64,000 bases of DNA from Leptospira biflexa serovar Patoc strain 'Patoc 1 (Paris)' (GTDB lineage: Bacteria; Spirochaetota; Leptospiria; Leptospirales; Leptospiraceae). The translations under genes were made by a program, and so were the position numbers. The stretch lies in assembly GCF_000017685.1 (NCBI RefSeq), contig NC_010602.1, positions 1,187,001 to 1,251,000 of the forward strand, in the 5' to 3' direction. The notes under the pieces were generated by a model. The model worked only from the letters and a program-made list of their open reading frames with translations. It was not told where the DNA came from and searched no databases. Shown one piece after another: positions 27,249 to 35,951 of this stretch; the first letter of the stretch is position 1; each line of letters opens with the position of its first letter.

Positions 27249-28585
27249 ATTGCTTTTGAAAATACAGGTTTTGTTGGTTGGCTTAGTTGCAGTTTTTCAT
27301 CAAATGCCATTGCCACGATTCTTAAAAATGGTTTTCCCGTTTCTGTCACTACAAGAGTATCCTTCTGCCAATTGACCAAATTGTCTTTTTCCATCTCGGT
27401 CAAAAATTGTCTCACATGGCTTTGTAAGTCATTCGGTACTTTTACTTCCCAAGATGTCATAAGTTGTAATATCAATTCCTTTCTTAATTGGTCTGAGTTT
27501 GTGAGTTTGTGTCCTCTGAGAATGGGTAGGATACCATCCACTAGAGACTTTCGATACTTCATTTCGAGTTTGATATTTTGGAAAAAAAGATTTGGTGTTT
27601 CGGAAATGGCAGATGAACCGAGTCCAAGCATGACATCAGTTTTGGAATCACTATACCCCATAAAATTTCTATGTAATTGTTTAGAATGGAATGCCTTCCA
27701 TAATTTATCATGTGGGAGCGCAAAATGGTCCATTCCAATTTCCCGATACCCTTCCTTTTCTAAAAGGGTTCTTCCCATCTCATATAACTCTCGTTTGAGT
27801 GTTGGTTCTGGTAAGTCATTTTCAGTGAATAAACGTTGGGATGCCTTAATCCAAGGTACATGAGCATAAGAATAAAAGGCAATACGATCTGGTTTGAGTT
27901 CCAATGTTTTTTCAATCGTGAATTTCATGGAATCTAAGGATTGTTTTGGTAACCCATAAATTAAATCAAAATTAACGGAATCAAATCCAAGTGCTCTTGC
28001 TTCTAATGTAATATTTTCAGTGAGTTCAAATGGTTGGATGCGGTTTACAAGCCTCTGAACTTCTGGATCAAAATCTTGGACACCAAGACTTATCCGATGG
28101 AAACCAAGTTGTCTTAAAAGTTTTAATTGGGATACTCTAGTTCGTCTTGGATCCACTTCAATGGAATACTGCGGATTTTGGGAAGGAGCCAGTTGATTCA
28201 AAATGGATTCGATTGTAGACTGGAGGTTGTAATCAGATAAATAAGTGGGACTACCTCCACCTAAATGTAGTTCGCTGAGTTCTTTTCCTTTGAGAGAAGG
28301 GACATTTTTTATGTATAACAGTAATTCCTTTTGAATTGCGCTCACGTATGGTTCTTCGACGGTATGGTTTTTTGTGATGGAAGTGTTACAACCGCAGAAT
28401 GTACAAAGTGTCTCACAAAAAGGGATATGAAGGTAAACTGCCAATTTAGATTCTTTCGGGAAAAGATATGTTTCGAGGGATTGGATACATTCTTCCGTCG
28501 TTGGAGAATCTGTCCAATACGGAACAGTAGGGTAACTTGTGTAACGTGGGGCAGGTGTATCGTATTTTTCTAGCAATTGTTTCAT
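27245..28585 (-). CDS. hemN: oxygen-independent coproporphyrinogen III oxidase
   Basis: A 446-residue radical-SAM enzyme that decarboxylates coproporphyrinogen III without O2. The CxxxCxxC cluster motif is Cys57, Cys61 and Cys64 (PFCETLCTFCGC), HLGGGSPTYL follows, and the N-terminal PRYTSYP is typical of true HemN rather than HemW. It overlaps hemE and hemG by four bases at its two ends, so all three are coupled. It pairs with an oxygen-using PPO in the same operon, so the pathway mixes anaerobic and aerobic steps. Confidence 0.95.
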   Translation of the reverse strand: MKQLLEKYDTPAPRYTSYPTVPYWTDSPTTEECIQSLETYLFPKESKLAVYLHIPFCETLCTFCGCNTSITKNHTVEEPYVSAIQKELLLYIKNVPSLKGKELSELHLGGGSPTYLSDYNLQSTIESILNQLAPSQNPQYSIEVDPRRTRVSQLKLLRQLGFHRISLGVQDFDPEVQRLVNRIQPFELTENITLEARALGFDSVNFDLIYGLPKQSLDSMKFTIEKTLELKPDRIAFYSYAHVPWIKASQRLFTENDLPEPTLKRELYEMGRTLLEKEGYREIGMDHFALPHDKLWKAFHSKQLHRNFMGYSDSKTDVMLGLGSSAISETPNLFFQNIKLEMKYRKSLVDGILPILRGHKLTNSDQLRKELILQLMTSWEVKVPNDLQSHVRQFLTEMEKDNLVNWQKDTLVVTETGKPFLRIVAMAFDEKLQLSQPTKPVFSKAI

Positions 28586-29625
28586 TTAGTAAACACCTTT
28601 CTTGTTTCTTCGATTAGGGAGTGGATAGAAGCTTCAGGAGTGAATTGTAAAACTCCATGCCCAAGGCCTGCAACCCAACCAACTCGATCTTTTGGATCCA
28701 TATCCTTTATCGGTAAAAGATACTCTTTTATTTTGTGTTTGAGAGTCACAGGATCTGCAAATAATAATTCTTGGTCAAAATTCCCTTGGATGAATCCTTT
28801 GCCACCAAACTCATGTAAGACGTTTGGAATGGAAAAACGATGGTCAACTCCAAATCCTACTAAATCAGGAATTTTGTGAATCTGGCGTATATGCTCTTCT
28901 GTGGAATTTTTAGCATAATATCCAATTTGATTCGGGAACGTTTTTGTAAGTTCGGCAATAGGTTCTGCCACGTATCGGCGAAAATTATTTGGATCAAGCA
29001 TTCCTGCAGCAGTATCAAACATCATTACTACTTCGGCGCCACCTTGTAATTGTAATTCGATATTTTTTTTGAGTAATGGGAGTAAGATTGTATAGAATTC
29101 ATCTACAAAGTTTTGATTGGTTTTGATAAACGATAGATTCCCATCATGTTTTCCGATACTGGCATATGTCATAAGTGTAAAAGGTCCACCGACAAAACCA
29201 ATGAGAGATACATCTTTTGGTAAAACTTCTCGTGTCCGAATCACAGCTTGTTTTTGGAAAACCAATCCTTCGATTGCTTCCTCTACTGGTTTTAGTTTGT
29301 TTAGGTCTGTGATCGATGTCAGAGAAAATGATAATTTGGGACCTGGATCATAAGTGAGTCCCATCCCAAGTGCTTCGAGTGGAAAGAGTAAATCTGAGAA
29401 CAAAATACTCACGTCAAAACCAAATTCTTTGACAGGACCTAAGGCAACCTCAGCAGCAAGTTCTGGTTCTTTACATAACTCCATAAAACTGTATGTTTCT
29501 TTGAGTTTACGGTAATGTGAATGATACCTTCCCGCTTGGCGCATAAACCAAATTGGTGGAACATCTTGGGGGACTAATTGAATTGCATTGGCAAATCTTT
29601 CGTTATGGTATTTGGTAGTGATCAT
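28582..29625 (-). CDS. hemE: uroporphyrinogen decarboxylase
   Basis: A 347-residue enzyme converting uroporphyrinogen III to coproporphyrinogen III. PPIWFMRQAGRY near the N terminus carries the conserved Arg residues, FSDLLFPLEALGM contains the catalytic Asp, and GFVGGPFTLMTY is the third motif. Length is normal. The ATG is three bases after the hemL stop, with GGAC overlapping that stop as a weak ribosome site. Uroporphyrinogen III is also the substrate of CobA, encoded about 9 kb away, so this step competes with siroheme synthesis. Confidence 0.96.
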   Translation of the reverse strand: MITTKYHNERFANAIQLVPQDVPPIWFMRQAGRYHSHYRKLKETYSFMELCKEPELAAEVALGPVKEFGFDVSILFSDLLFPLEALGMGLTYDPGPKLSFSLTSITDLNKLKPVEEAIEGLVFQKQAVIRTREVLPKDVSLIGFVGGPFTLMTYASIGKHDGNLSFIKTNQNFVDEFYTILLPLLKKNIELQLQGGAEVVMMFDTAAGMLDPNNFRRYVAEPIAELTKTFPNQIGYYAKNSTEEHIRQIHKIPDLVGFGVDHRFSIPNVLHEFGGKGFIQGNFDQELLFADPVTLKHKIKEYLLPIKDMDPKDRVGWVAGLGHGVLQFTPEASIHSLIEETRKVFTK

Positions 29626-29628
29626 GGA

Positions 29629-30906
29629 TTAGTCCTTTAATGCCTTTTTGGTTTTTTCGAGGGTGAGGTTTATGATATCGTTTGTATGAGCAGTCGATAA
29701 AAATCCAACCTCATATCCACTTGGGGCAAGATACACTCCCTGTTTAAGAAGTTTGTGGAAGAGGGTGGCAAAATTGGATTTATGAGTTCCAGGAATTTGG
29801 TCTATTCGGCGGATCGGATTTTCTGTTTTTCCTTTCAGCCAAAACAAACTTCCAAAGGTGACAGCCTCCCAATTGGTATCACCTTTTTCGGATAGAAGGG
29901 TTAGAATTCCATCTGTGAGTTGTTTGGTGGCAGATTCTAGAGCAGGGTATGGATTTTCTGTCCAAGCTTTGGTGAGAGTTTTGAGTCCTGCACGCATCCC
30001 AATTGGATTAGCAGATAGTGTACCAGCTTGGTAAACTGGCCCACTCGGTGCTACTAAATCCATTAGTTCTCTTTTCCCTGCATAAGCACCCACCGGAAAT
30101 CCACCTCCTATGATCTTTCCGTAACAGACTAAATCAGGAATGATACCAGTGATCCCAGCCATTCCTTGAAAGGAGACTCTGAAACCCGAAATCACTTCAT
30201 CAAAAAGAAGTAATACTCCATATTTGGTTGTTAACTCACGACACTTCTTTAAAAATTCTATCCTTTGCGGGAGGAGTCCATAATTGGCGGGGAGTGGTTC
30301 GATCGCCAAACAAGCGATATTTGAGCCTTCTCTTTGGAATAATTCTTCCAGTTTTGATTCATCATCTAATGGAAGGACAAGTGTGTTTTGGATGATTTCA
30401 GGACCAATCCCTTTACTATCACTTGAACTGAGACCTGCAAGGCCCGATCCGGATTTTACTAAAAGTTGATCCAAGTGACCGTGATAACATCCATCAAATT
30501 TTAAAATTTTATTTCGGCCAGTTGCAGCTCTTGCTACCCTTAGAGCACTCATCACAGCTTCAGTTCCTGAATTCACAAATCGAATTTTTTCTACCCAAGG
30601 GATTCGTTCTGTGATGAACTCGGCTAGTTCCAGAGAATACGGTTCACAGGCACCGAAAGACCAAGCTTTGTTTACCGTATCTTCGACCACCTCTTGGATT
30701 TCAGGATGTCGATGTCCAAATAAAAGTGGACCAAAACTCAAACAATAATCGATGAAATCATTTCCTTCGACTGACTTAAGATAGGCGCCTCTCGCCTCAC
30801 TAAAAAAAATGGGAGTCCCACCTACTGAGGAGAATGACCTGACAGGACTGTGGACTCCTCCTGGAACCACTTGTTTTGATCTCTGGAATAATGTTTCCGA
30901 ATTCAT
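29629..30906 (-). CDS. hemL: glutamate-1-semialdehyde 2,1-aminomutase
   Basis: A 425-residue PLP enzyme forming 5-aminolevulinate in the C5 pathway. N-terminal [19 protein letters not shown] is diagnostic, as are [28 protein letters not shown] and [15 protein letters not shown] (PLP lysine). The ATG at 30906 is used; it overlaps the hemB stop by four bases (ATGA). A longer frame up to 30981 would overlap hemB and has no support. Together with the HemA encoded at the front of the operon it shows that ALA is made from glutamyl-tRNA. Confidence 0.96.
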   Translation of the reverse strand: MNSETLFQRSKQVVPGGVHSPVRSFSSVGGTPIFFSEARGAYLKSVEGNDFIDYCLSFGPLLFGHRHPEIQEVVEDTVNKAWSFGACEPYSLELAEFITERIPWVEKIRFVNSGTEAVMSALRVARAATGRNKILKFDGCYHGHLDQLLVKSGSGLAGLSSSDSKGIGPEIIQNTLVLPLDDESKLEELFQREGSNIACLAIEPLPANYGLLPQRIEFLKKCRELTTKYGVLLLFDEVISGFRVSFQGMAGITGIIPDLVCYGKIIGGGFPVGAYAGKRELMDLVAPSGPVYQAGTLSANPIGMRAGLKTLTKAWTENPYPALESATKQLTDGILTLLSEKGDTNWEAVTFGSLFWLKGKTENPIRRIDQIPGTHKSNFATLFHKLLKQGVYLAPSGYEVGFLSTAHTNDIINLTLEKTKKALKD

Positions 30907-31856
30907 GAATACAACCTTTGTGCAATCCTTGCACCATACGTGATTAAAAATGAAGATCCGGCTCTGCGAAACACGTCCCATGTTTCTCTTAAACCATCTT
31001 CAAAATTGAGAAAACCTTCTTTTGCTAAGTAAACGAGACTTGCATACTCGCCACTCACTTGGTAAGCACCAGTAGGGAGTCCTGTTTTATCTTTGATAGG
31101 ACCAATCAAATCAATAGAAGTCATCCCTGGTTTTACCATTAATAAATCCGCACCTTCTTCTTTGTCTCGAATGGAAGTTTGGATTGCAGTTTCTCTGTCT
31201 CTAACATCCAATTGGTATCCACTTCTATCACCAAACTGCGGTGAGGAGTCGGCAGCACCACGGAAGGGACCGTAAAAATGACTTTTGAATTTTGTAGAAT
31301 AACTCATGATGGGAACATGGGAATGGTTGTTTTCATCGAGAATCTTTCTATGTGATGCAACCCTTCCATCCATCATATCACTAGGTGCAATACCGTCAGC
31401 ACCCGCATCTGCATAAATCAATGCTAGTTCAGACAATCGATTTAATGTTAATTTTAAATCAATGTTACCTTTAGGATGGAAGTGGCAACAATGTCCGGAT
31501 GTTGTCACTGAGCAGATACAAGTATCTAACCATAAAAACATTTCAGGGAATGTTTTTTTTATGGCACTAATATTTGAATGGTAAAACTCTTTTGAAAAAC
31601 TGGTGTCCGATTTTTCGTTTGGAACCATAAATAGCAAAAACTGCGAGACACCTGATTTTAAATCAGACTCAATTTGTTTGAAGATGGTTTGGTTCGTATC
31701 GCGGTAAACATCTGGTAACCCTTTGATCGGTTCTTTTTCGGTAAGACCTTCCACAAGGAATAAAGGTTGGATCATTTTGTTCACATTTAAGGAACCTGAT
31801 TCGCTCAGATGACGGAGTGACTTGTGGGAACGTAATCGAAGTGTTTGTTTTTTCAT
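30903..31856 (-). CDS. hemB: delta-aminolevulinic acid dehydratase (porphobilinogen synthase)
   Basis: A 317-residue enzyme condensing two ALA to porphobilinogen. The Cys-rich zinc site is visible ([14 protein letters not shown]), so a zinc-dependent enzyme is likely. [15 protein letters not shown] and the two Schiff-base lysines, in [14 protein letters not shown] and LLMVKPGM, are present. The ATG at 31856 is preferred over a TTG at 31880, because it overlaps the hemC stop by four bases as elsewhere in this operon and gives the normal N terminus (KKQTLRLRS). Confidence 0.95.
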   Translation of the reverse strand: MKKQTLRLRSHKSLRHLSESGSLNVNKMIQPLFLVEGLTEKEPIKGLPDVYRDTNQTIFKQIESDLKSGVSQFLLFMVPNEKSDTSFSKEFYHSNISAIKKTFPEMFLWLDTCICSVTTSGHCCHFHPKGNIDLKLTLNRLSELALIYADAGADGIAPSDMMDGRVASHRKILDENNHSHVPIMSYSTKFKSHFYGPFRGAADSSPQFGDRSGYQLDVRDRETAIQTSIRDKEEGADLLMVKPGMTSIDLIGPIKDKTGLPTGAYQVSGEYASLVYLAKEGFLNFEDGLRETWDVFRRAGSSFLITYGARIAQRLYS

Positions 31857-33406
31857 GGTTTGATGTACCTCTCCACCCAAGAATCAAATGACAGGGAAAC
31901 AAATACTTTGTTTTTGGAACCATTTTCACCTAGTGCGTGTTTGATTTTTCGAAACGTTGATCCAGGTCCAACAAAATGTATGACATTCAAAAGTTCCGGG
32001 TATCTTTTGGTGACAATGTCAAATTCAGATCCACTACGCCAGTAAGCGGCTTTGATTTTAGAAGTATCAAATGGGATTGGAATTTCGGGTGCAGAAACAA
32101 AATACGTAGGAATCACGGGATAAATACTGGAGTGTTTGTCCGAATCCATATGGCTGAGTTTGACAAATTTTGTTTTTCTACCTAATATGGTATCGATTTC
32201 TGGTGGTTCACTCTCTCCAAGACCATCACAGGTTCCATTCACCCAAAAACCACGTAATGCTAAATCTTTCCATGTAGATAACCCTGCTGACCAAAGGATT
32301 TGATTACTTGGATTGACTGATAAATCCAAAGGAAAGGCATACCCACGAGAAACAAAAACATCCACATCTTTGGGAATGCTATAAGTTAATCTTTCCCTTT
32401 GTCTTGCCGCCATTTTTGCGTTAGGTGGCCATACTTCATCTCTGGAGAAAGAATAATTTGGGCTTTCTGAAAGTTCTTTGGTTTGCAAAATTTGACCATC
32501 TTCAGTGATTCCACGTATGAAGCATACCTTACCATACTCTCTATGTAAAACAGTGACTCCAATTTTTTGATGGCAACCACCACCATATCGAGAGAGGATT
32601 TCTCTTTCTTCATTTGTAGTCAGATTGGTTTCAGAATCTGAAATCTTTGACAATAAGGTTTCGAGATGTTTGTCTTCTTTTCTGATTTCAGCACATAACG
32701 CACCTTGTGCGGGAGCACTTGGGAAGATTGATGAAGGTAATACCATAAAAAGCGATACATTCATGGTATCCTTAATGAGTTGTTGTATTTCTTTCAGTTC
32801 TGGTAAAAGTTGGTCGGGGTCTTGGAAGTTTAGGATTCGATCTAAGGCAGCTTTTGCGACTAAAATTCCACCTGATTCGTGATCCAAATATTTACGTAAT
32901 CTTGTTTGTATGTTTCCCCGAACGGATTCGATTTTGATTTCAAAATTATTGATGGGTGTAGGAAAGTAATTCCTTAAAAATTCTTTGATGTGGTATTCTC
33001 TTCTAGGTGAAGAAGTTAAAATGGTAATTTCATTTGGTAAATTGATCCATTTGTTTTTTTTAAAGAGTAAAACATCTCGAACATCTTCCCTTGGTAAAAC
33101 AGGGATCAGTGTTGTTTCTTTCCTTTCTTTTAAATCCATATCTTTATAGGAATGGATCACGATATCAACTTTGTGGTTTAGTAAATCTTCTTGTAAATCT
33201 TTGGTAAAGATCCCTTGTCCACCAAATTGCCAAAGTGGGGTGGTTAGGTCTTTATCACCACTTGATTCTCTGAAAATCGTTTCGAAGTTTAGATCTTTGT
33301 TTTTTTCTTTGAGGGCATTCGTAACAGTGTGGATTTGTATGCGAGAGAGTAGGGAGGACCTACCTCCTATTTTGATTGTTTCAGACAAGTAAATCTTCCC
33401 ATCCAT
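31853..33406 (-). CDS. hemC: porphobilinogen deaminase fused to uroporphyrinogen-III synthase
   Basis: A 517-residue bifunctional protein. Residues 1 to about 300 are HemC: GGRSSLLSRIQ, HSYKDMD (canonical HSLKDMP), SSPRRE, SVRGNIQTRLRK and the dipyrromethane-cofactor Cys278 in YGGGCHQKIG. Residues about 335-517 have the two-lobed pattern of HemD (VDVFVSRGYAFPL, YWRSGSEFDIV, VGPGSTFRKIKHAL), though sequence support for that half is weaker. No separate hemD lies in the operon, which fits the fusion. The start is unsure: ATG 33406 lies inside hemA without a ribosome site; a TTG at 33388, with GGGAAG six bases before it, gives the more usual N terminus. Confidence 0.9.
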   Translation of the reverse strand: MDGKIYLSETIKIGGRSSLLSRIQIHTVTNALKEKNKDLNFETIFRESSGDKDLTTPLWQFGGQGIFTKDLQEDLLNHKVDIVIHSYKDMDLKERKETTLIPVLPREDVRDVLLFKKNKWINLPNEITILTSSPRREYHIKEFLRNYFPTPINNFEIKIESVRGNIQTRLRKYLDHESGGILVAKAALDRILNFQDPDQLLPELKEIQQLIKDTMNVSLFMVLPSSIFPSAPAQGALCAEIRKEDKHLETLLSKISDSETNLTTNEEREILSRYGGGCHQKIGVTVLHREYGKVCFIRGITEDGQILQTKELSESPNYSFSRDEVWPPNAKMAARQRERLTYSIPKDVDVFVSRGYAFPLDLSVNPSNQILWSAGLSTWKDLALRGFWVNGTCDGLGESEPPEIDTILGRKTKFVKLSHMDSDKHSSIYPVIPTYFVSAPEIPIPFDTSKIKAAYWRSGSEFDIVTKRYPELLNVIHFVGPGSTFRKIKHALGENGSKNKVFVSLSFDSWVERYIKP

Positions 33407-34253
33407 TCATGATATGTAATTGTTCTTCCTCCCGTTCCCGAGTCAGTTCCGTGAGAAAATATTGTAAGTCCATTTTTACATTTTGGATTTGTTCATCCGT
33501 TTCTTGTAGATCGTTTAGGATCTGTTTGAGTGGGATGTAATGTTGGTAATTATGGTTTTTTAATGAATCTTCCCTAAAGTCAAGAATAAGTGATGATGAT
33601 TGTATCATCTCATCCCAGTTAAACGGTAGAAAACTTGATGCAATGACGATTGCTTCGTTTCCTGGCGTATAATCTTCCCAGTGAAAGGTTGTAATGGGGA
33701 ATGTTTTTTTTAGTTCTTCAAGCCGATGATGATTCCTTCCAATCAATCGTACGTTTTTCTGTTTGGAAACTAAGTAGGGTAAAATGGAATCAACAAGTTT
33801 CCCCGTTCCAAGAAGTGTAACTTCTTTATGGTTTTGCAAGTAAGATTCGGTAACACTTCCGTAAGTTTGCCTTCCAATCCCCGTTAAATACTTGGATCGA
33901 ATTTGTTTAGTATGTTCCAAGATTTGGTCTCGTAACCGTTGTAATGAAATGGCAAAGTTTGAACGTTCAGTGTTTTCTTCACGGAAACGATCTCGAAATT
34001 GTGCTTGGATTTCGGATTCTCCAAAAAGTTTGGAACGTAATCCCGAAACCACTTCTAATAAAAAACGATACGCATCATAACCTTGATACAGCTCCCATCC
34101 ATCCAAAAATCGCTCTGATTTTTCGATCGGATAGATCCGTTTGTCAGAGAATACAAGAGTCCTTTGACAAGTTTGCCAAACTTCTAGGCGAGAATCGTCT
34201 AAAGGTTTAGCGATGGGATCAGTGGAATGGAGTAGAATCAGGTTTGACCACAT
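33381..34253 (-). CDS. hemA: glutamyl-tRNA reductase, short divergent form
   Basis: First gene of the leftward heme operon; it makes glutamate-1-semialdehyde from glutamyl-tRNA with NADPH. The catalytic Cys29 is in WQTCQR, the motif GESEIQAQF (78-86) matches the conserved GExQIxxQ, and LLGTGKLVDSILPYL is the NADPH-binding turn. At 290 residues it is far shorter than the usual 400-450. About 20 residues are missing before the catalytic Cys, and the C-terminal spinal helix/dimerisation domain is cut to a short helical tail. Its operon position and motifs make the assignment firm. The 3' end overlaps hemC by up to 26 bases. Confidence 0.88.
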   Translation of the reverse strand: MWSNLILLHSTDPIAKPLDDSRLEVWQTCQRTLVFSDKRIYPIEKSERFLDGWELYQGYDAYRFLLEVVSGLRSKLFGESEIQAQFRDRFREENTERSNFAISLQRLRDQILEHTKQIRSKYLTGIGRQTYGSVTESYLQNHKEVTLLGTGKLVDSILPYLVSKQKNVRLIGRNHHRLEELKKTFPITTFHWEDYTPGNEAIVIASSFLPFNWDEMIQSSSLILDFREDSLKNHNYQHYIPLKQILNDLQETDEQIQNVKMDLQYFLTELTREREEEQLHIMNGWEDLLV

Positions 34254-34326
34254 ACAATTATTCTATCAAATACATCGTTGTAACTGTCACAAGATTGTCA
34301 GTTCCTAAAAAAATAAAATGTGATAT

Positions 34327-34341
34327 TGATACTTAATCTCA
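34327..34341. promoter_or_regulatory. possible Fur/PerR-like site between hemA and msrB
   Basis: TGATACT-T-AATCTCA is an imperfect 7-1-7 inverted repeat (five of seven positions pair) in the 109-base interval between the divergent hemA and msrB starts. Its layout resembles Fur-family boxes. A Fur or PerR protein controlling both heme synthesis and peroxide repair would make sense, but the match is weak. Confidence 0.25.
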
Positions 34342-34362
34342 ATTAGAAAGGCGAAGGAAAGA

Positions 34363-34743
34363 ATGGAAAACAAAAATTGGAAAGAAATCCTCACACCATT
34401 ACAATACCAAGTGACTCGTGAAAAGGGCACCGAACGGCCGTTTACTGGTGAATACTATGCACACAAAGAAAAAGGAACTTATCTTTGTGTTTGTTGTGGA
34501 GAGGCTTTGTTTTCTTCCGAGACGAAATATGAGTCAGGGAGTGGTTGGCCTAGTTATTATGAACCGGTTCGTTCAGATGCAGTGTCCACTGAAACGGATC
34601 GATCCCATGGAATGACGAGAACCGAAATCCAGTGCCAAAATTGTGGTGCTCACTTGGGCCATGTGTTCCCAGACGGTCCGAAGCCAACGGGACTCCGATA
34701 TTGTGTGAACTCCGCTTCTCTCAAATTTCAAAAATCCGAATAA
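34363..34743 (+). CDS. msrB: peptide methionine-R-sulfoxide reductase
   Basis: A 126-residue repair enzyme reducing methionine-R-sulfoxide in proteins. The catalytic Cys is in [10 protein letters not shown]. The zinc site is two CxxC pairs (CVCCG and CQNCG), and the substrate pocket motifs [11 protein letters not shown] and [10 protein letters not shown] are complete. Length is that of a single-domain MsrB. AGGCGAAGGAAAG precedes the ATG. It is divergent from the heme operon, which suggests a shared oxidative-stress control region. Confidence 0.97.
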   Translation: MENKNWKEILTPLQYQVTREKGTERPFTGEYYAHKEKGTYLCVCCGEALFSSETKYESGSGWPSYYEPVRSDAVSTETDRSHGMTRTEIQCQNCGAHLGHVFPDGPKPTGLRYCVNSASLKFQKSE

Positions 34744-35039
34744 GAGAAAAAAGCATCGAACGTTTTGTACGAAAGTGGTCATCTTACGAACGGGAAAATT
34801 CACATCGAAGTAAACTTTCATCAAAGGAAATGTTTCCTTTGATGAATCGTTCCATCTGGTGTAAATTTTCATCACCGGAAATGTTTCCTTTGATGAATCG
34901 TTCCATCCGGTGAAAATTTTCATCAACAGAAATATTACCTTTGATGAATCGTTCTATCCGGTGAAAATTTTCATCAACAGAAATATTACCTTTGATGAAT
35001 CGTTCTATCTGGCGTAAATTTTCATCCTCAAAAGGAATC
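34744..35039. other. intergenic stretch made mainly of tandem repeats
   Basis: The 296 bases between msrB and the next gene hold no convincing gene. About 70 bases of unremarkable sequence follow the msrB stop, then the four 51-bp repeats fill most of the rest. Reading frames through the repeats on both strands exist only because 51 is a multiple of three. Confidence 0.6.
34816..35027. repeat. four 51-bp tandem repeats with internal palindromes
   Basis: Units start at 34816, 34867, 34918 and 34969, and an eight-base partial unit follows at 35020. Each starts TTTCATCA and contains a dyad around TTTGATGAATCGTTC. In unit 1 it is a perfect palindrome with 12-base arms (CATCAAAGGAAA, two-base centre). 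Unit 2 differs in the left arm only, and units 3 and 4 are nearly identical to each other with looser dyads. The unit junctions carry a second palindrome; at 2/3 and 3/4 it reads TGAAAATTTTCA. No spacers separate the units. Confidence 0.9.
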
Positions 35040-35498
35040 TTATCGGTTCCCTGGATCTTGTAACCAGGATACTTCTTCGCAAGTTTCCCAGGTACCTGTT
35101 CTTTGTTCAGATTTTGTCGATTTGGCGATCACATCGGAACGGACCCCCACACGCCGAACAATTTGATTGGCTAGTGATGAATAATGAAGTGCCTCACAAC
35201 GATGACCCAATTTTTGTTCTAATTTTGCCATTTGGAAAAGAAGTTGTGCGTTCCCTTCCGATTCTTTCATTCCGATGGATTGTTTGAGTAAAATTGCTTT
35301 TTTCAAATCGTCTCTTGCTGCCAAAAGTTCACCTGATTCCATTTTTTGAACGGATCGTGCCTCTAATTCGGCAATGACAAGTGGGATTCGAGAGAGTCGT
35401 GTGTGGCTCAGGATCTCATCGACCGATTGGTCAAGGTTTTGGTCTGCCCACAAACCCATGGAAATGATGAAAAAGAGTGCGAAATGGTAAAACTTCAT
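35040..35498 (-). CDS. small exported helical protein
   Basis: 152 residues with a clear signal peptide (MKFYHFALFFIISMGLWA, cleavage likely before DQN). The mature part is helical and TPR-like (ESGELLAARDDLKKAILLKQSIG, AKLEQKLGHRCEALHYSSLA), with two cysteines. It may be a small periplasmic TPR protein; the function is unknown. The ATG at 35498 is preferred to an in-frame start at 35522, because it begins the signal peptide. It is divergent from the RNase P RNA gene, and its 3' end abuts the repeat block. Confidence 0.75.
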   Translation of the reverse strand: MKFYHFALFFIISMGLWADQNLDQSVDEILSHTRLSRIPLVIAELEARSVQKMESGELLAARDDLKKAILLKQSIGMKESEGNAQLLFQMAKLEQKLGHRCEALHYSSLANQIVRRVGVRSDVIAKSTKSEQRTGTWETCEEVSWLQDPGNR

Positions 35499-35598
35499 AC
35501 GTTGGTTCCTTGCCGTTTTCAATTCATTCTACAAGGTGCATAAATTGTGCCAAAGTATCGAAATACTCCTCGACGTGAGAGGATTGGAGGATTCTATG

Positions 35599-35951
35599 AA
35601 GTTGACTCTGGCCGAGCGGTCGCCTTTTTCCTTTCTTCAGAAAGGTTGGGGGAGGAAAGTCCGGACACTAGGGGACAATCGGACCAAGTAATGCTTGGGC
35701 TTTTTTTTCCAGAAATGGAAGGAAAGGGACGGAAAGTGCAACAGAAAGGATACCGCCTACGTTAGTAGGTAAGGGTGAAATGGTGGGGTAAGAGCCTACC
35801 GCTTTGTTTGTAAGAACAGAGGCAAGGTAAACCCTCCGATGTGCAATCTCAAGTAAACAACCGTTATGAGCCTGTCCCGCCAGGTTGTGGGTAGAGAGCA
35901 TTAGATAAATGATCGCCTAAAACAGAATCCGGCTTATGGGCCAGAGTCACC
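35599..35951 (+). ncRNA. rnpB: RNase P RNA (M1 RNA), catalytic subunit
   Basis: A bacterial RNase P RNA of about 350 bases. The conserved GAGGAAAGTCCGGAC (35652-35666) and ACAGAATCCGGCTTA (near 35922-35936) form the catalytic core, and GGTAAACCC is in the middle. Helix P1 is AAGTTGACTCTGGCC at the 5' end paired with GGCCAGAGTCACCTT at the 3' end, with one mismatch. It trims the 5' leaders of tRNAs, including the operon-embedded tRNA-Arg of this window. The ends are set from P1 and are accurate to a few bases. Confidence 0.96.

Noticed and set aside
27105..27863. 252-codon reading frame antisense to hemN/hemG
   Set aside because: It crosses the junction of two certain genes and has no recognisable sequence features.
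34573..34926. Reading frames through the 51-bp repeats, suggesting a repeat protein
   Set aside because: The unit is a multiple of three, so frames stay open on both strands by chance; both overlap msrB and have no start signal.
34816..35027. Possible CRISPR array
   Set aside because: The repeats are directly adjacent with no spacers, the unit is 51 bp, and there are no cas genes.
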